From Corynebacterium renale (GTDB taxonomy: Bacteria; Actinomycetota; Actinomycetes; Mycobacteriales; Mycobacteriaceae): a stretch of DNA of 64,000 bases. The position numbers and the translations under genes are program-made. Where the stretch lies: contig NZ_PDJF01000001.1 in the NCBI RefSeq assembly GCF_002563965.1, forward strand, positions 1,674,001 through 1,738,000, read 5' to 3'. Under the pieces are notes generated by a model. It saw only the letters and a program-made list of their open reading frames with translations. It made no database searches and had not been told where the DNA came from. Positions 1 to 8,286 of this stretch are shown piece after piece (position 1 is the stretch's first letter; every line of letters begins with the position of its first letter).

Positions 1-95
1 GAATGCGTAATACGGACACTCTACTGAAGTATCGCACCATGCCAGAACACTGTTTCCTCCAGAGTCCCGACCGCTTAGTGATAAAGTGGCACTCC

Positions 96-851
96 GTGAA
101 CACAACTGCAGGCGATTCCACCCAGAGAACCGACGACGAAGCCAAAAAACAAACGCCGTGGTACATCGAAATCCCCGTACTTATCGTTGTAACTTTCTTG
201 GCCGTTGCGCTGATTCACGCTTTCATCGGCCGCGTCTACGTTATCCCCAGCGCCTCTATGGAACCTACGCTGCATGGATGCCAAGGCTGCGACGGTGACC
301 GTATTGCAGCACAGAAAGTTTCTTACTACTTCACTGAACCGGAACCTGGCGACGTCATTGTCTTCGAAGGCACGGACTCGTGGAACCAGGGTTTTACCAC
401 TAACCGCAGTGAGAACCCCGCTATTCGGGGTCTGCAGAACTTGGGCTCCTACATCGGGATCGTCGCACCAGATGAGAACATTCTGGTTAAGCGTGTGATT
501 GCGACCGGAGGACAGACTGTATCCTGCCAGGCAGGCGACCCTTCCGTCATGGTTGATGGCCAGCCGACCGACCAATCCTTTACCCTGCAGCCCACCCAAT
601 TCCCGGTCGATCCTTCGACAGGATCTGAAGCGTGTGGCGGACCCTACTTTGGCCCCATCACCGTGCCCGATGATCACCTGTTCATGATGGGGGATAACCG
701 CACGAATTCTCTGGACTCGCGCTATCACGTTGGGGACCAACACCAGGGCACAATCCCGCTCGACAACGTGCGTGGCAAGGTAGAATTCCGCTTCTGGCCG
801 CTGGACCGCATCGGAGTAGTCTCTGATCCTGATATCCAGGATGCAGCCTAA
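96..851 (+). CDS. lepB: Signal peptidase I
   Basis: Membrane-bound serine/lysine protease that removes signal peptides from exported preproteins on the outer face of the cytoplasmic membrane. From the GTG chosen here the protein is about 251 residues: one N-terminal membrane segment (about 26-45), then the catalytic serine in SASMEPT (Ser54), the lysine general base in LVKRVIATGG (Lys132), and the late box GDNRTNSLDSR. All S26 boxes are present, so it should be active. The frame stays open upstream to an ATG at base 3, so the start is uncertain and no clear Shine-Dalgarno marks the GTG. It lies just before rnhB, as in many actinobacteria. Confidence 0.93.
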   Translation: MNTTAGDSTQRTDDEAKKQTPWYIEIPVLIVVTFLAVALIHAFIGRVYVIPSASMEPTLHGCQGCDGDRIAAQKVSYYFTEPEPGDVIVFEGTDSWNQGFTTNRSENPAIRGLQNLGSYIGIVAPDENILVKRVIATGGQTVSCQAGDPSVMVDGQPTDQSFTLQPTQFPVDPSTGSEACGGPYFGPITVPDDHLFMMGDNRTNSLDSRYHVGDQHQGTIPLDNVRGKVEFRFWPLDRIGVVSDPDIQDAA

Positions 852-908
852 AGACCTCTCGGGACAATGCGGGAAACGCTAGAGCATTTGTGATATTTCA
901 GGGGTCTA

Positions 909-1634
909 ATGCGCACGCTTAAATATTTGCGGACATACGAGGTTGCGCTCAGTAAAGCGGGGCTTGGGCCAGTGTGTGGCGTCGACGAGGCAGGTCGTGG
1001 CGCCTGTGCAGGCCCGGTCACAATCGGCGCGGCGATTCTCCCGGACAAGCCCGATGCCCGCCTAGCAAAGCTGACGGACTCCAAAAAATTAACCCCTGTG
1101 CGTCGTGCCGAATTAGAACCAGTAATTAAGCAGGTGGCACTAGCGTGGTCGGTGGTGGATTTCAGCGCAGCACAAGTCGATGCGTGGGGAATCCACACGG
1201 TCAACGTTGCAGGCATGCGCGCAGCAATTGCAGCCCTGGGGGTACGGCCTGGCTATGTGCTCACCGACGCATGGCATATCCCGGGGCTGCCCCAACCGCA
1301 CTTGCCGGTCGTGGGTGGAGACGCCCACGCGCGGTGCATCGCGGCGGCCAGTGTCTTAGCAAAGGTGCATCGCGATAACCTCATGGACGAAATCCACACA
1401 CAGTATCCGCAGTACCACTTTGACAAGCACAAGGGCTATGGGACGAAGGCACATACCCAAGCTCTGCAGGAGTATGGAGCAAGCCCGGAACACAGGCGTA
1501 GTTACTCCAACGTCGCAGCCGTAGCCGCACCACCCCAGCAACTGGTCGAATACCAGCAGGCTGTTGCACGGCAGTGGCGCGCCCTCCCCGGTTGGGGGCC
1601 ACAACCGACTAACATACACAGCCATGAGCGCTGA
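909..1634 (+). CDS. rnhB: Ribonuclease HII
   Basis: Cleaves the RNA strand of RNA-DNA hybrids and removes single ribonucleotides misincorporated in DNA. The 241-residue protein carries the RNase HII signature GVDEAGRGACAGPV with metal-binding Asp26 and Glu27, and further family blocks DSKKLT and TDAWHIPG (another acidic ligand). The length is normal for the actinobacterial enzyme. The ATG at 909 follows a short purine-rich stretch. The stop codon overlaps the following DUF2469 gene by 11 nt, so translation of the two is probably coupled. Confidence 0.95.
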   Translation: MRTLKYLRTYEVALSKAGLGPVCGVDEAGRGACAGPVTIGAAILPDKPDARLAKLTDSKKLTPVRRAELEPVIKQVALAWSVVDFSAAQVDAWGIHTVNVAGMRAAIAALGVRPGYVLTDAWHIPGLPQPHLPVVGGDAHARCIAAASVLAKVHRDNLMDEIHTQYPQYHFDKHKGYGTKAHTQALQEYGASPEHRRSYSNVAAVAAPPQQLVEYQQAVARQWRALPGWGPQPTNIHSHER

Positions 1635-1932
1635 GGATCTGGACAATTATGAGGCCGACGTCGAACTGTCCCTGTACCGCGAATATCGTGACGTGGTCAG
1701 CCAGTTCTCCTACGTCGTGGAGACGGAACGTCGTTTCTACCTAGCTAACGCCGTTGAACTCATCCCGCATACCAGCGGTAATGACGTCTACTACGAAGTT
1801 CGCATGTCAGACGCGTGGGTGTGGGACATGTACCGTCCAGCGCGTTTCGTCCGCTACGTCCGTGTGATTACGTATAAGGACGTCAACATCGAGGAGATGG
1901 ACAAGCCAGACCTCATGATGCCGGAGAACTAG
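1624..1932 (+). CDS. DUF2469 family protein
   Basis: Small acidic protein of 102 residues belonging to the actinobacteria-specific DUF2469 family, recognised by the start MSAEDLDNYEADVELSLYRE and by its fixed position after rnhB. The frame is open upstream inside rnhB, but the ATG at 1624 gives the conserved family N-terminus. Tyrosine and aspartate content is high; there is no signal peptide or membrane segment. Its biochemical role is unknown. The 11-nt overlap with rnhB suggests a shared transcript, closed by the terminator that begins 22 bases after the stop. Confidence 0.9.
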   Translation: MSAEDLDNYEADVELSLYREYRDVVSQFSYVVETERRFYLANAVELIPHTSGNDVYYEVRMSDAWVWDMYRPARFVRYVRVITYKDVNIEEMDKPDLMMPEN

Positions 1933-1954
1933 TTTCACGCTTCTCGACGACCTC

Positions 1955-2000
1955 CCGGGTGCAAGCCGCCAACGCGCGCAGAGCACCCGGTTTTTGTTTT
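1955..2000 (+). terminator. Rho-independent terminator after DUF2469 gene
   Basis: Perfect 8-bp inverted repeat CCGGGTGC / GCACCCGG (1955-1962 and 1983-1990) followed by a T-rich run TTTTTGTTTT. It closes the lepB-rnhB-DUF2469 direction of transcription. Confidence 0.8.
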
Positions 2001-2055
2001 AGGGAGGCGGTGTGGGGACGGGAGGACGTCGATAAGCAATGTCTTATACGACGAT

Positions 2056-2090
2056 TGTGGATAACTGGGGTGTTTTCAGAGTTATCCACA
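2056..2090. promoter_or_regulatory. Inverted pair of consensus DnaA boxes
   Basis: TTATCCACA, the strict DnaA-box consensus, lies at 2082-2090 on the plus strand and again on the minus strand at 2056-2064. They sit inside a perfect 11-bp inverted repeat (TGTGGATAACT / AGTTATCCACA) with a 13-bp spacer. The sequence match is direct observation; binding by DnaA is inference. Confidence 0.7.
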
Positions 2091-2156
2091 GACTCAACGC
2101 AACGAGGCGGAAAAGTTCTTAAGAAAACTAACCCTTGAACGGGCGTGCGGTCCATA

Positions 2157-2300
2157 CTGAAGTCAGCTTCAGAAAAGAGAAGCACCCCGTTGAAAGTCTT
2201 AACGGGGAGGGGAAGATACGCGGTGCCCGGCCGAAACGGATCGGGGAAGTGTTAGTCCGTGCAAGGTCTACTCGGGGAACATCCGGGCCGGGCACCGCGT
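2157..2300 (+). ncRNA. Candidate structured RNA / 5' leader upstream of yraN
   Basis: Three hairpins in about 145 bases: CTGAAG/CTTCAG (2157-2162 with 2167-2172), CCCCGTT/AACGGGG (2185-2191 with 2201-2207), and a perfect 15-bp stem joining 2218-2232 to 2286-2300 around a 53-base loop that contains a smaller ACGGA/TCCGT stem (2236-2240 with 2256-2260). The long stem is too perfect to expect by chance. I cannot match it to a riboswitch or housekeeping RNA I know. The last arm ends 31 bases before the yraN ATG, so it is either a leader of the yraN-comM-dprA transcript or a separate small RNA. Strand is assumed from the downstream genes. Confidence 0.5.
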
Positions 2301-2331
2301 CAATGAAACGAAACGATATGGGGGACAGGGG

Positions 2332-2763
2332 ATGACTCAGCTTCATACACGCGGGAATACTGCACAACTGAAAAACCAATGGATGCAAGAACTGGGCCGT
2401 CAGGGCGAAGCATTCGTGGCCGGATACTACCGCGACCGCGGTTACCGGATTATAGACATGAATGTTCGCTACCGCTGCGGGGAAATAGACGTCATCGCCC
2501 AGGACGTGGACAATACGGTGGTGTTCATCGAGGTAAAAACTCGGACCACGAACGATTTTGGGGGAGTGGAATCCGTAGACCACAGGAAACTGCGCAAACT
2601 CCGCGCGGCAGCGACCGAATGGTTACGGTCCCGTCCCTGGGTGGAATGCAGGTTTGACGTGGTAGCGCTGACCGTCATGGGACATCACGTCGGTCTCGGT
2701 GGGGAGAAGCACTGGCTTTTTAACGTGGATTCGTACCAGGGGGTGGAGTGCGGTGCCGCTTAA
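2332..2763 (+). CDS. yraN: UPF0102 family protein (YraN-like)
   Basis: Small 143-residue protein of the UPF0102/YraN family, which has the restriction-endonuclease-like fold. The conserved blocks are GRQGEAFVAGYYRDRGY, the acidic pair in CGEIDVIAQD and FIEVKTR. These correspond to the E-x-K nuclease core, but a specific substrate has not been established for the family. The ATG at 2332 follows a G-rich stretch that can act as ribosome-binding site. Its 3' end overlaps the start of comM by 11 nt, giving the conserved yraN-comM-dprA cluster associated with DNA uptake and processing. Confidence 0.9.
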   Translation: MTQLHTRGNTAQLKNQWMQELGRQGEAFVAGYYRDRGYRIIDMNVRYRCGEIDVIAQDVDNTVVFIEVKTRTTNDFGGVESVDHRKLRKLRAAATEWLRSRPWVECRFDVVALTVMGHHVGLGGEKHWLFNVDSYQGVECGAA

Positions 2764-4297
2764 ACCACAACTCGGATGCACGTACACCTATGCGCTCCAT
2801 GGAGTGCAAGCACATGTAATCCAAGTAGAAGCAAACATTGGAGCAGGTCTTCCCGGCATGTACATGGTCGGTATGGGCGACACCGCGGTGCGGGAGTCTC
2901 GCGACCGCATCAAGACCGCAGCCGTCTATCACCAACTGCCGTGGCCGAAGACAAAAATTACTATCAACTTGTCCCCGGCTGGTTTACCTAAATCCGGTGC
3001 GCACTTAGACCTGGCAATCCTGTTGGCTGTCCTCACCGCCAAAGCAGACGACCCGGATGTCCACGAACGATTGCGGTCTACACTCATCGTCGGAGAAGTG
3101 GGACTGGATGGTTCGGTGCGCAGGGCACAAGGCGTGCTGCCCGCAATCCATGCCGCGTGGAAAGCAGGATTCCACACCATACTCATCCCAGCCGAGAACG
3201 CACATAAGGCCGCCCTGCTGCCAGATTCTGGAATTTACGTTGTGGAATCCGTCAAGGAAGCCTTCCAATGGGCGCTCACCGGGGTGCAGCTTCACACCGC
3301 TGTCGATTACGCCCAGGCGCATCCGCATTACGAGCCAGCCCCCCAATACCCTGACTTCGCGGATCTTGCGGGGCAGCCACATGGGCGCCGCGTCGCCGAA
3401 ATCGCGGCAGCTGGCGGGCATCACCTCATGATGATCGGGCCCCCAGGATCAGGAAAATCGATGGTTGCCGCACGTATCCCGGGAATCCTCCCAGAACTGA
3501 ATCCAGAAGAAACCATCGAGTGCACCACAATCCATTCAGTCGCAGGCAAGACCACGCGCCCAGTCAGGCATGCACCATTTGTCGCGCCGCACCATTCGAT
3601 TAGCCCCGCTGCGTTAATCGGAGGTGGTAATCGCCCCACACCTGGTGCAGTCAGCTTGGCGCATAGGGGAGTGCTGTTTATCGACGAAGCCTCAGAGATG
3701 CCCGCCCGGATCTTAAATACGTTGCGCACCCCGCTGGAACAGGGAGCAATCTCTTTAGTGCGTTCGCATAGGGAGGTCACGTTCCCAGCCCGTTTCCAGC
3801 TCATTTTGGCTGCAAACCCGTGCCCCTGCGGAAACCCTGACCCGCGCTACTGTACGTGTACACCAACAAAACGCATGAATTATTTGGACAATATTGCAGA
3901 ACCCATCCGGGACCGCATCGACATCGTCACCCACATCGATTCGCAAGGTGCGGTAATCCACGATGATGGGGCAGAAAGCTCGGCAACCATCGCAGCACGC
4001 GTCGCCGATGCTCGCGACCGTGCACTGTTCCGTTGGCGCAAAGCACACAAAGCCACCATGACCAACGCCACCATAGATTCGCGTACTTTACGCCGCGATT
4101 ATCCAGCAACTGAAGACGCAATGTTGGTCCTAAGCACCTATCTGGCACAAGGTGACCTCACCCAACGAGGCGTAGACAGAACTCTACGAGTCGCATGGAC
4201 CCTAGCAGACCTGGCACACGCAGACGTGCCAACCGTAGAAGAAGTAATGCAGGCGATGGACCTGCACGGGCCGTACGCGGAGGTGGCCGCAGCATGA
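2753..4297 (+). CDS. comM: Mg-chelatase-like AAA+ ATPase (ComM/YifB family)
   Basis: A 514-residue AAA+ helicase-like protein. In proteobacteria ComM drives branch migration during integration of transformed DNA; in actinobacteria the role is presumed similar. The N-terminal Lon-like substrate fold (about 1-190) is followed by Walker A GPPGSGKS (229-236), Walker B GVLFIDEAS and the C-terminal Mg-chelatase block with NPCPCGNP. I chose the GTG at 2753 because the product then begins with the family N-terminus (PLKPQLGCTYTYALHGV); the frame is open further upstream within yraN. It ends in an ATGA overlap with dprA, indicating translational coupling. Confidence 0.93.
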   Translation: MPLKPQLGCTYTYALHGVQAHVIQVEANIGAGLPGMYMVGMGDTAVRESRDRIKTAAVYHQLPWPKTKITINLSPAGLPKSGAHLDLAILLAVLTAKADDPDVHERLRSTLIVGEVGLDGSVRRAQGVLPAIHAAWKAGFHTILIPAENAHKAALLPDSGIYVVESVKEAFQWALTGVQLHTAVDYAQAHPHYEPAPQYPDFADLAGQPHGRRVAEIAAAGGHHLMMIGPPGSGKSMVAARIPGILPELNPEETIECTTIHSVAGKTTRPVRHAPFVAPHHSISPAALIGGGNRPTPGAVSLAHRGVLFIDEASEMPARILNTLRTPLEQGAISLVRSHREVTFPARFQLILAANPCPCGNPDPRYCTCTPTKRMNYLDNIAEPIRDRIDIVTHIDSQGAVIHDDGAESSATIAARVADARDRALFRWRKAHKATMTNATIDSRTLRRDYPATEDAMLVLSTYLAQGDLTQRGVDRTLRVAWTLADLAHADVPTVEEVMQAMDLHGPYAEVAAA

Positions 4298-5475
4298 CAG
4301 ACACCACTCAGGAAATACGTGCCTGGGCCTACTTGAGCAGGGTCGTCGAAGGACCAAGCCGAGCGATGAACACCCTGCTAGAACACGATTGGAAGCCCGT
4401 TGATCTAGCAAACGCAATCGTGCGCCGAGACTCCAGATTAGGCGCACTATTGGGGGAGACCGAAGCCCGGCATGATTGGAATCGGGCCGACCTTGATTGC
4501 CGCATCGCCAACGAACAAGGCTTTCGACTCATTCATCCAGGCCACCCAGAATGGCCACAAGAAGAATTTGACCTTGCCTTCGGTTACGCGGCGACAGGGG
4601 AAAGCCCGCACATTAAAACGTACCAATCCGATGCAGCAGCACCGCACGTCCTGTGGGTCCGCGGACAAGAATCACTGGCAGCATTGACTAAACAGGCACT
4701 AGCAATCGTCGGAAGCCGTGCGGTCAGCGCATATGGGAAAGCCGTCACGAGGAAAATCGCAACGGACCTCACACACTACAGGTACACAATCATCTCCGGC
4801 GGCGCACTAGGAGTTGACGCCATCGCACACCGCGCAGCACTCGACGCCGGCGGCCCAACCATTGCAGTCGCCGCGTGCGGATTAGACCGCATATACCCAG
4901 TGCGCAACACCGAGTTATTCAAAGACATTGCTCGCACAGGACTAGTGATAAGCGAATACCCACCGGAATTCACCCCACAACGCCACCGTTTCTTGACCCG
5001 TAACAGATTGGTCGCAGCGCTCACCCAAGGCACCGTAGTCACACAAGCACCATGGCGCTCAGGAGCACTGAACACCCTCAGCTGGGCGGCAGGACTAGGC
5101 AAAGTCACCATGGCAATCCCAGGGCCAGTTACGGAAGTAGGCTCCCAAGGCTGCAACACAAAAATCCGCGACGGCGCCGCCCAACTAGTCACCGGCGCCG
5201 ACGACATTCACTCCCTACTCGACTCATCCTCAACCGTCGACCCCGACGCCCAATACGAACTCGACTTCGCACCCGACGCTCTCCAACAACTCAGCAGGAA
5301 TGAACTGCGCATCTACGACGCCATCCCACCCGAGACCGGCCTGACAGCAGAAAAAATTGCAGCCGCTGCAGGATTCAGCCTGCCACTTACCGTCCACCTC
5401 CTAGTCACACTGCACAAAAAGGAGCTTATCGACGTCACCGCCGGCACCTGGGTACGTCGCCCAACCGACGATTAA
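4294..5475 (+). CDS. dprA: DNA-processing protein DprA/Smf
   Basis: A 393-residue DprA protein that binds incoming single-stranded DNA and loads RecA during transformation. The Rossmann-like core shows GSRAVSAYG and SGGALGVDAIAHRAAL, both diagnostic, and the C-terminal winged-helix part (about 325-393) is present. The ATG overlaps the comM stop as ATGA; the upstream extension in the same frame lies inside comM and is not used. Codon use in the second half is unusually rich in ACC/CAC/CCA, giving a visibly C- and A-rich plus strand, but the protein is intact. Confidence 0.93.
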   Translation: MTDTTQEIRAWAYLSRVVEGPSRAMNTLLEHDWKPVDLANAIVRRDSRLGALLGETEARHDWNRADLDCRIANEQGFRLIHPGHPEWPQEEFDLAFGYAATGESPHIKTYQSDAAAPHVLWVRGQESLAALTKQALAIVGSRAVSAYGKAVTRKIATDLTHYRYTIISGGALGVDAIAHRAALDAGGPTIAVAACGLDRIYPVRNTELFKDIARTGLVISEYPPEFTPQRHRFLTRNRLVAALTQGTVVTQAPWRSGALNTLSWAAGLGKVTMAIPGPVTEVGSQGCNTKIRDGAAQLVTGADDIHSLLDSSSTVDPDAQYELDFAPDALQQLSRNELRIYDAIPPETGLTAEKIAAAAGFSLPLTVHLLVTLHKKELIDVTAGTWVRRPTDD

Positions 5476-5515
5476 GCCGCGCCCCTCACCCAGGCCGGGG
5501 GAGCGCGCCGGGGAC

Positions 5516-5521
5516 TATAGT
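5516..5521 (+). promoter_or_regulatory. -10 element of xerC (leaderless)
   Basis: TATAGT ends 8 nt before the xerC ATG, with no Shine-Dalgarno in between, so the transcript probably begins at the start codon. Confidence 0.55.
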
Positions 5522-5529
5522 GGTGGACT

Positions 5530-6414
5530 ATGTCTGCTCAGGTAGCCGAAGCCGTTGAAGATTTCGCCGAGTATCTTGTTCTTGTCAAGGGGCGTTCTCA
5601 ACGCACGGCTACCGCATACCGTTCGGATTTACTCCAGCTTGCGCGTCGAGTGCCTTCGTTTGCGGACTTCACGCTAAGCAAGGTGCGTTCCTGGCTCGCC
5701 GAACAGGTCGACGATGGCATCGCTGCGACGACTCTTGCACGCCGCATAGCCGCCGCCCGGGCGTTTTCTACCTGGGCAACGAAGAATGGATACCTTGACC
5801 AGGATGTTGCAGCCAAATTAGCAACCCCGAAAACTGGCCGTCATCTCCCAACTGTGCTGGGTGTTCGGCAAGCCTCCGAAATCGTAGAACACCCGGAATC
5901 TAAAGATGACGCCCAAACGTTGCGGGATAAGGCGATGCTTGAAGTGCTCTACGCTACCGGGGTGCGGGTCAGTGAACTGTGCGCACTAGATATGCGCGAT
6001 ATTCAGTGGGAAACGAACACCATGACCGTGGTGGGTAAAGGAAACAAGACCAGAGTCGTTCCCTGTGGTACGACAGCGCTGCAAGCGGTACGGGCATGGC
6101 TTGAAGAAGGTCGCCCAGAGCTCGCCAACGTTGAAAGCCCCCCAGCTCTTTTCCTAGGAACCCGAGGCGGGCGAATTAATGACCGTCAAGTGCGTCGAAT
6201 CGTAGATAAGGCCGCGAACGGCGCTGGAGTCCATGGTCTGAGCCCACACGACTTACGGCACACCGCTGCGACTCACCTGTTAGAAGGGGGCGCAGACCTA
6301 CGTGCAGTTCAAGAGATGCTCGGGCACTCCTCAATGCAGACAACACAGATTTATACGCACGTCGGCTCGGAACGTCTGAAAAATCTGTACAAACAGGCAC
6401 ACCCGCGTGCCTAG
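5530..6414 (+). CDS. xerC: Tyrosine recombinase XerC
   Basis: Site-specific recombinase that, with XerD, resolves chromosome dimers at dif near FtsK. The 294-residue protein has the N-terminal SAM-like DNA-binding domain (about 1-105) and a catalytic domain with all expected residues: Arg146 in TGVRVSEL, Lys170, His240 and Arg243 in SPHDLRHTAATHL, His266 in LGHSS and nucleophile Tyr275 in QIYTHV. It has its own promoter directly upstream. Its last four bases overlap the end of the convergent LytM gene. Confidence 0.95.
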   Translation: MSAQVAEAVEDFAEYLVLVKGRSQRTATAYRSDLLQLARRVPSFADFTLSKVRSWLAEQVDDGIAATTLARRIAAARAFSTWATKNGYLDQDVAAKLATPKTGRHLPTVLGVRQASEIVEHPESKDDAQTLRDKAMLEVLYATGVRVSELCALDMRDIQWETNTMTVVGKGNKTRVVPCGTTALQAVRAWLEEGRPELANVESPPALFLGTRGGRINDRQVRRIVDKAANGAGVHGLSPHDLRHTAATHLLEGGADLRAVQEMLGHSSMQTTQIYTHVGSERLKNLYKQAHPRA

Positions 6415-6923
6415 ACGAGTCCCCGTGTTGGCTTCAAACGGATTGCAGGAGCGTCTAGTAGAGAAAGCGGATTGAGGTATAGGTCTTGCTGGCCTCCTGG
6501 GCGTGCACCCCAATGCAGGCCTTCGGAGTGTTGGGTATCGGCGGTCAATGTACCGATAACTTGACCCTCTCTGACGTCGGCTCCTACTTGCACGGTACCG
6601 AGGACCGGTTGGTACGTGGTCCGGATTCCGTCGGGATGGTCGATGGAAACAACAGGGGTTCCAGCGACGACCCCGACGAAAGCAACCACACCATCTTCTG
6701 CAGCCAGGATGGGTGCTCCGAGTGGCGCCTCCACATCAACGCCCCGGTGTCCTGCCAGCCACGGTTTTGGGGGCGGGGCGAAACCACGAGTGACGCCACG
6801 TGCGGTGCTGTCGCCGGTTACAGGATTGACGTAGGCGTAAGCCTTCGTGGGCATGGATATCAGGGCGCCGACGACTACAAAACAGGCAAATAAACGAAAG
6901 TGCTTAGAGTGTGTGCTGATCAT
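6411..6923 (-). CDS. Secreted M23/LytM-domain protein, probably non-catalytic
   Basis: A 170-residue exported protein with a signal peptide (hydrophobic core about 10-26, likely cleavage after TKAYA) and a single LytM/M23 fold. The zinc ligands appear kept (His59 and Asp63 in HRGVDVEAP, His137 in GLHWGAR). The two catalytic histidines are not: the usual YxHL position reads TTYQPV, and the first histidine of the HxH pair is Gly135. It may therefore be a peptidoglycan-binding or amidase-activating LytM factor rather than an endopeptidase. A homologous gene between xerC and rpsB is typical of mycolata. It is convergent with xerC. Confidence 0.85.
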   Translation of the reverse strand: MISTHSKHFRLFACFVVVGALISMPTKAYAYVNPVTGDSTARGVTRGFAPPPKPWLAGHRGVDVEAPLGAPILAAEDGVVAFVGVVAGTPVVSIDHPDGIRTTYQPVLGTVQVGADVREGQVIGTLTADTQHSEGLHWGARPGGQQDLYLNPLSLLDAPAIRLKPTRGLV

Positions 6924-7012
6924 AAAGCCAGTGTGCGGGAATTTTCTCGAGTCTGCGCATGGCGGTAGCGCGAGCTGTGGAATATGGTGCCAGTGTGACT
7001 CATGAGGTTTGC

Positions 7013-7021
7013 TGTGGATAA
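7013..7021 (-). promoter_or_regulatory. Single consensus DnaA box
   Basis: TGTGGATAA is the exact complement of the DnaA-box consensus TTATCCACA. It stands alone in the intergenic region upstream of rpsB. A nine-base match can occur by chance, so function is uncertain. Confidence 0.4.
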
Positions 7022-7137
7022 TTCCGGCCCAACCGGGTGTTTCAGTTTGGAATAAGCGGGCTGCTGGAGTAAGTTGTGGCGCTAGCAGTGTGTGTTTTTG
7101 CCATGCACTGACTTCGCGCGGACAGATTATTTACGCG

Positions 7138-7247
7138 GCTTCCTTGATGTAAAGGAAGCACACTCCCGACGTGGTCCCTGTTTACCAGGGTGTTGGGTGT
7201 GCATAACGCTTTCCGCCAGGTCGTAGGACAAGCTGACAAAACCTACG
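7138..7247 (+). promoter_or_regulatory. Folded 5' leader of rpsB
   Basis: Three successive hairpins before rpsB. The first is GCTTCCTT/AAGGAAGC (7138-7145 with 7152-7159). The second is a long imperfect one from GCACA (7158-7162) to TGTGC (7198-7202), passing through CCC/GGG and capped by CCCTG/CAGGG (7176-7180 with 7186-7190). The third is CGTAGG/CCTACG (7222-7227 with 7242-7247). The first two share bases 7158-7159, so they compete. Ribosomal protein S2 operons are often autoregulated through such leaders; that role here is inference. Confidence 0.55.
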
Positions 7248-7293
7248 TGGACGTTAACCGAAAATCTAGACTTGAAGAAAGAGGGCTAAAACC

Positions 7294-8088
7294 ATGGCAG
7301 TTGTAACCATGCGTGAGCTACTCGATGCTGGTGTCCACTTCGGCCACCAGACTCGCCGTTGGAACCCGAAGATGCGTCGTTTCATCTTCACCGACCGTAA
7401 CGGCATCTACATCATTGACCTGCAGCAGACTCTCGGCTACATCGACGAAGCTTTCGAGTTTGTCAAGGAGACCGTTGCTCACGGCGGCAACATCCTCTTC
7501 GTTGGCACCAAGAAGCAGGCTCAGGAAGCAGTTCAGACCGAGGCAGAGCGTGTTGGCATGCCATACGTCAACCACCGCTGGCTCGGCGGTATGCTGACCA
7601 ACTTCCAGACCGTTTCCAAGCGTCTTGCACGCATGAAGGAACTGCGGGCTATGGACGCTGCAGAGGACGGCTACGCAGGCCGCGGCAAGAAGGAAATCCT
7701 CATGCTCACCCGCGAGCGTCAGAAGCTCGAGCGCGTGCTGACCGGTATCGCCGACATGACCAAGGTTCCTTCCGCACTCTGGATCGTTGACACCAACAAG
7801 GAACACATCGCTGTTGCAGAAGCGCACAAGCTGAACATCCCAGTTGTTGCGATCCTTGACACCAACTGCGACCCAGACGATGTCAACTTCCCAATCCCGG
7901 GCAACGACGACGCAATCCGCTCCGTCAACCTGCTGACCCACATCATTGGCGAGGCTGTTGTTGCTGGTAAGCAGGCACGCGAAGAGCGTCAGCTTGCAGC
8001 ACAGCGCGAAGCTGCTGGCGACGCACCTGCAGAAGCTGAGAAGAAGGAAGAAGCTCAAGCAGAAGCTGCTGAGCAGTCCGCTGAGTAA
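7294..8088 (+). CDS. rpsB: 30S ribosomal protein S2
   Basis: Small-subunit protein S2, 264 residues, full length. The N-terminus [20 protein letters not shown] and the [11 protein letters not shown] block are diagnostic, and the C-terminus ends in an acidic Glu/Ala-rich tail typical of actinobacterial S2. A GAAAGAGGG ribosome-binding site precedes the ATG. It leads the conserved rpsB-tsf-pyrH-frr order. About 200 bases separate it from tsf, so tsf may also have its own promoter. Confidence 0.98.
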   Translation: MAVVTMRELLDAGVHFGHQTRRWNPKMRRFIFTDRNGIYIIDLQQTLGYIDEAFEFVKETVAHGGNILFVGTKKQAQEAVQTEAERVGMPYVNHRWLGGMLTNFQTVSKRLARMKELRAMDAAEDGYAGRGKKEILMLTRERQKLERVLTGIADMTKVPSALWIVDTNKEHIAVAEAHKLNIPVVAILDTNCDPDDVNFPIPGNDDAIRSVNLLTHIIGEAVVAGKQAREERQLAAQREAAGDAPAEAEKKEEAQAEAAEQSAE

Positions 8089-8286
8089 AACTCACTTCTT
8101 AGCTAAACCCCTGGATAGACCGAGAACACAGCGCAGGCCGCGCGTATTCGGCCGCCAGGGGTGCTTGCTTTATGAGGGTAGGGTTCACCCGCCCGCAAGA
8201 GATTTCCGCACACGACACAGTGCGAAGTATTCGACTACCATCTTTCATTGGTTACCGAACCTAAATAACAAGGAGGATCGCTCCAC

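Larger units (their letters stand above)
1933..2331. other. Long intergenic region before yraN
   Basis: About 400 bases without a convincing gene. In order it holds the terminator of the upstream genes, a pair of opposed consensus DnaA boxes (2056-2090), and a set of hairpins from 2157 to 2300. A 66-codon frame (TTG 2135 to TGA 2335) runs through the hairpins and overlaps the yraN ATG by four bases. Its composition is dictated by the hairpin arms, so I do not call it a gene. Confidence 0.7.
6924..7293. other. Intergenic region between LytM gene and rpsB
   Basis: About 370 bases with no convincing gene. It must hold the divergent promoters of the LytM gene and rpsB. It contains one consensus DnaA box on the minus strand (TGTGGATAA, 7013-7021) and, from 7138 on, the folded rpsB leader described separately. 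The unsupported open frames here lack family features. Confidence 0.65.

Noticed and set aside
2135..2335. 66-codon frame with an ATGA-type junction to yraN
   Set aside because: Its sequence is determined by the hairpin arms, it starts with TTG without a ribosome-binding site, and the peptide has no recognisable features. A leader peptide remains possible but unsupported.
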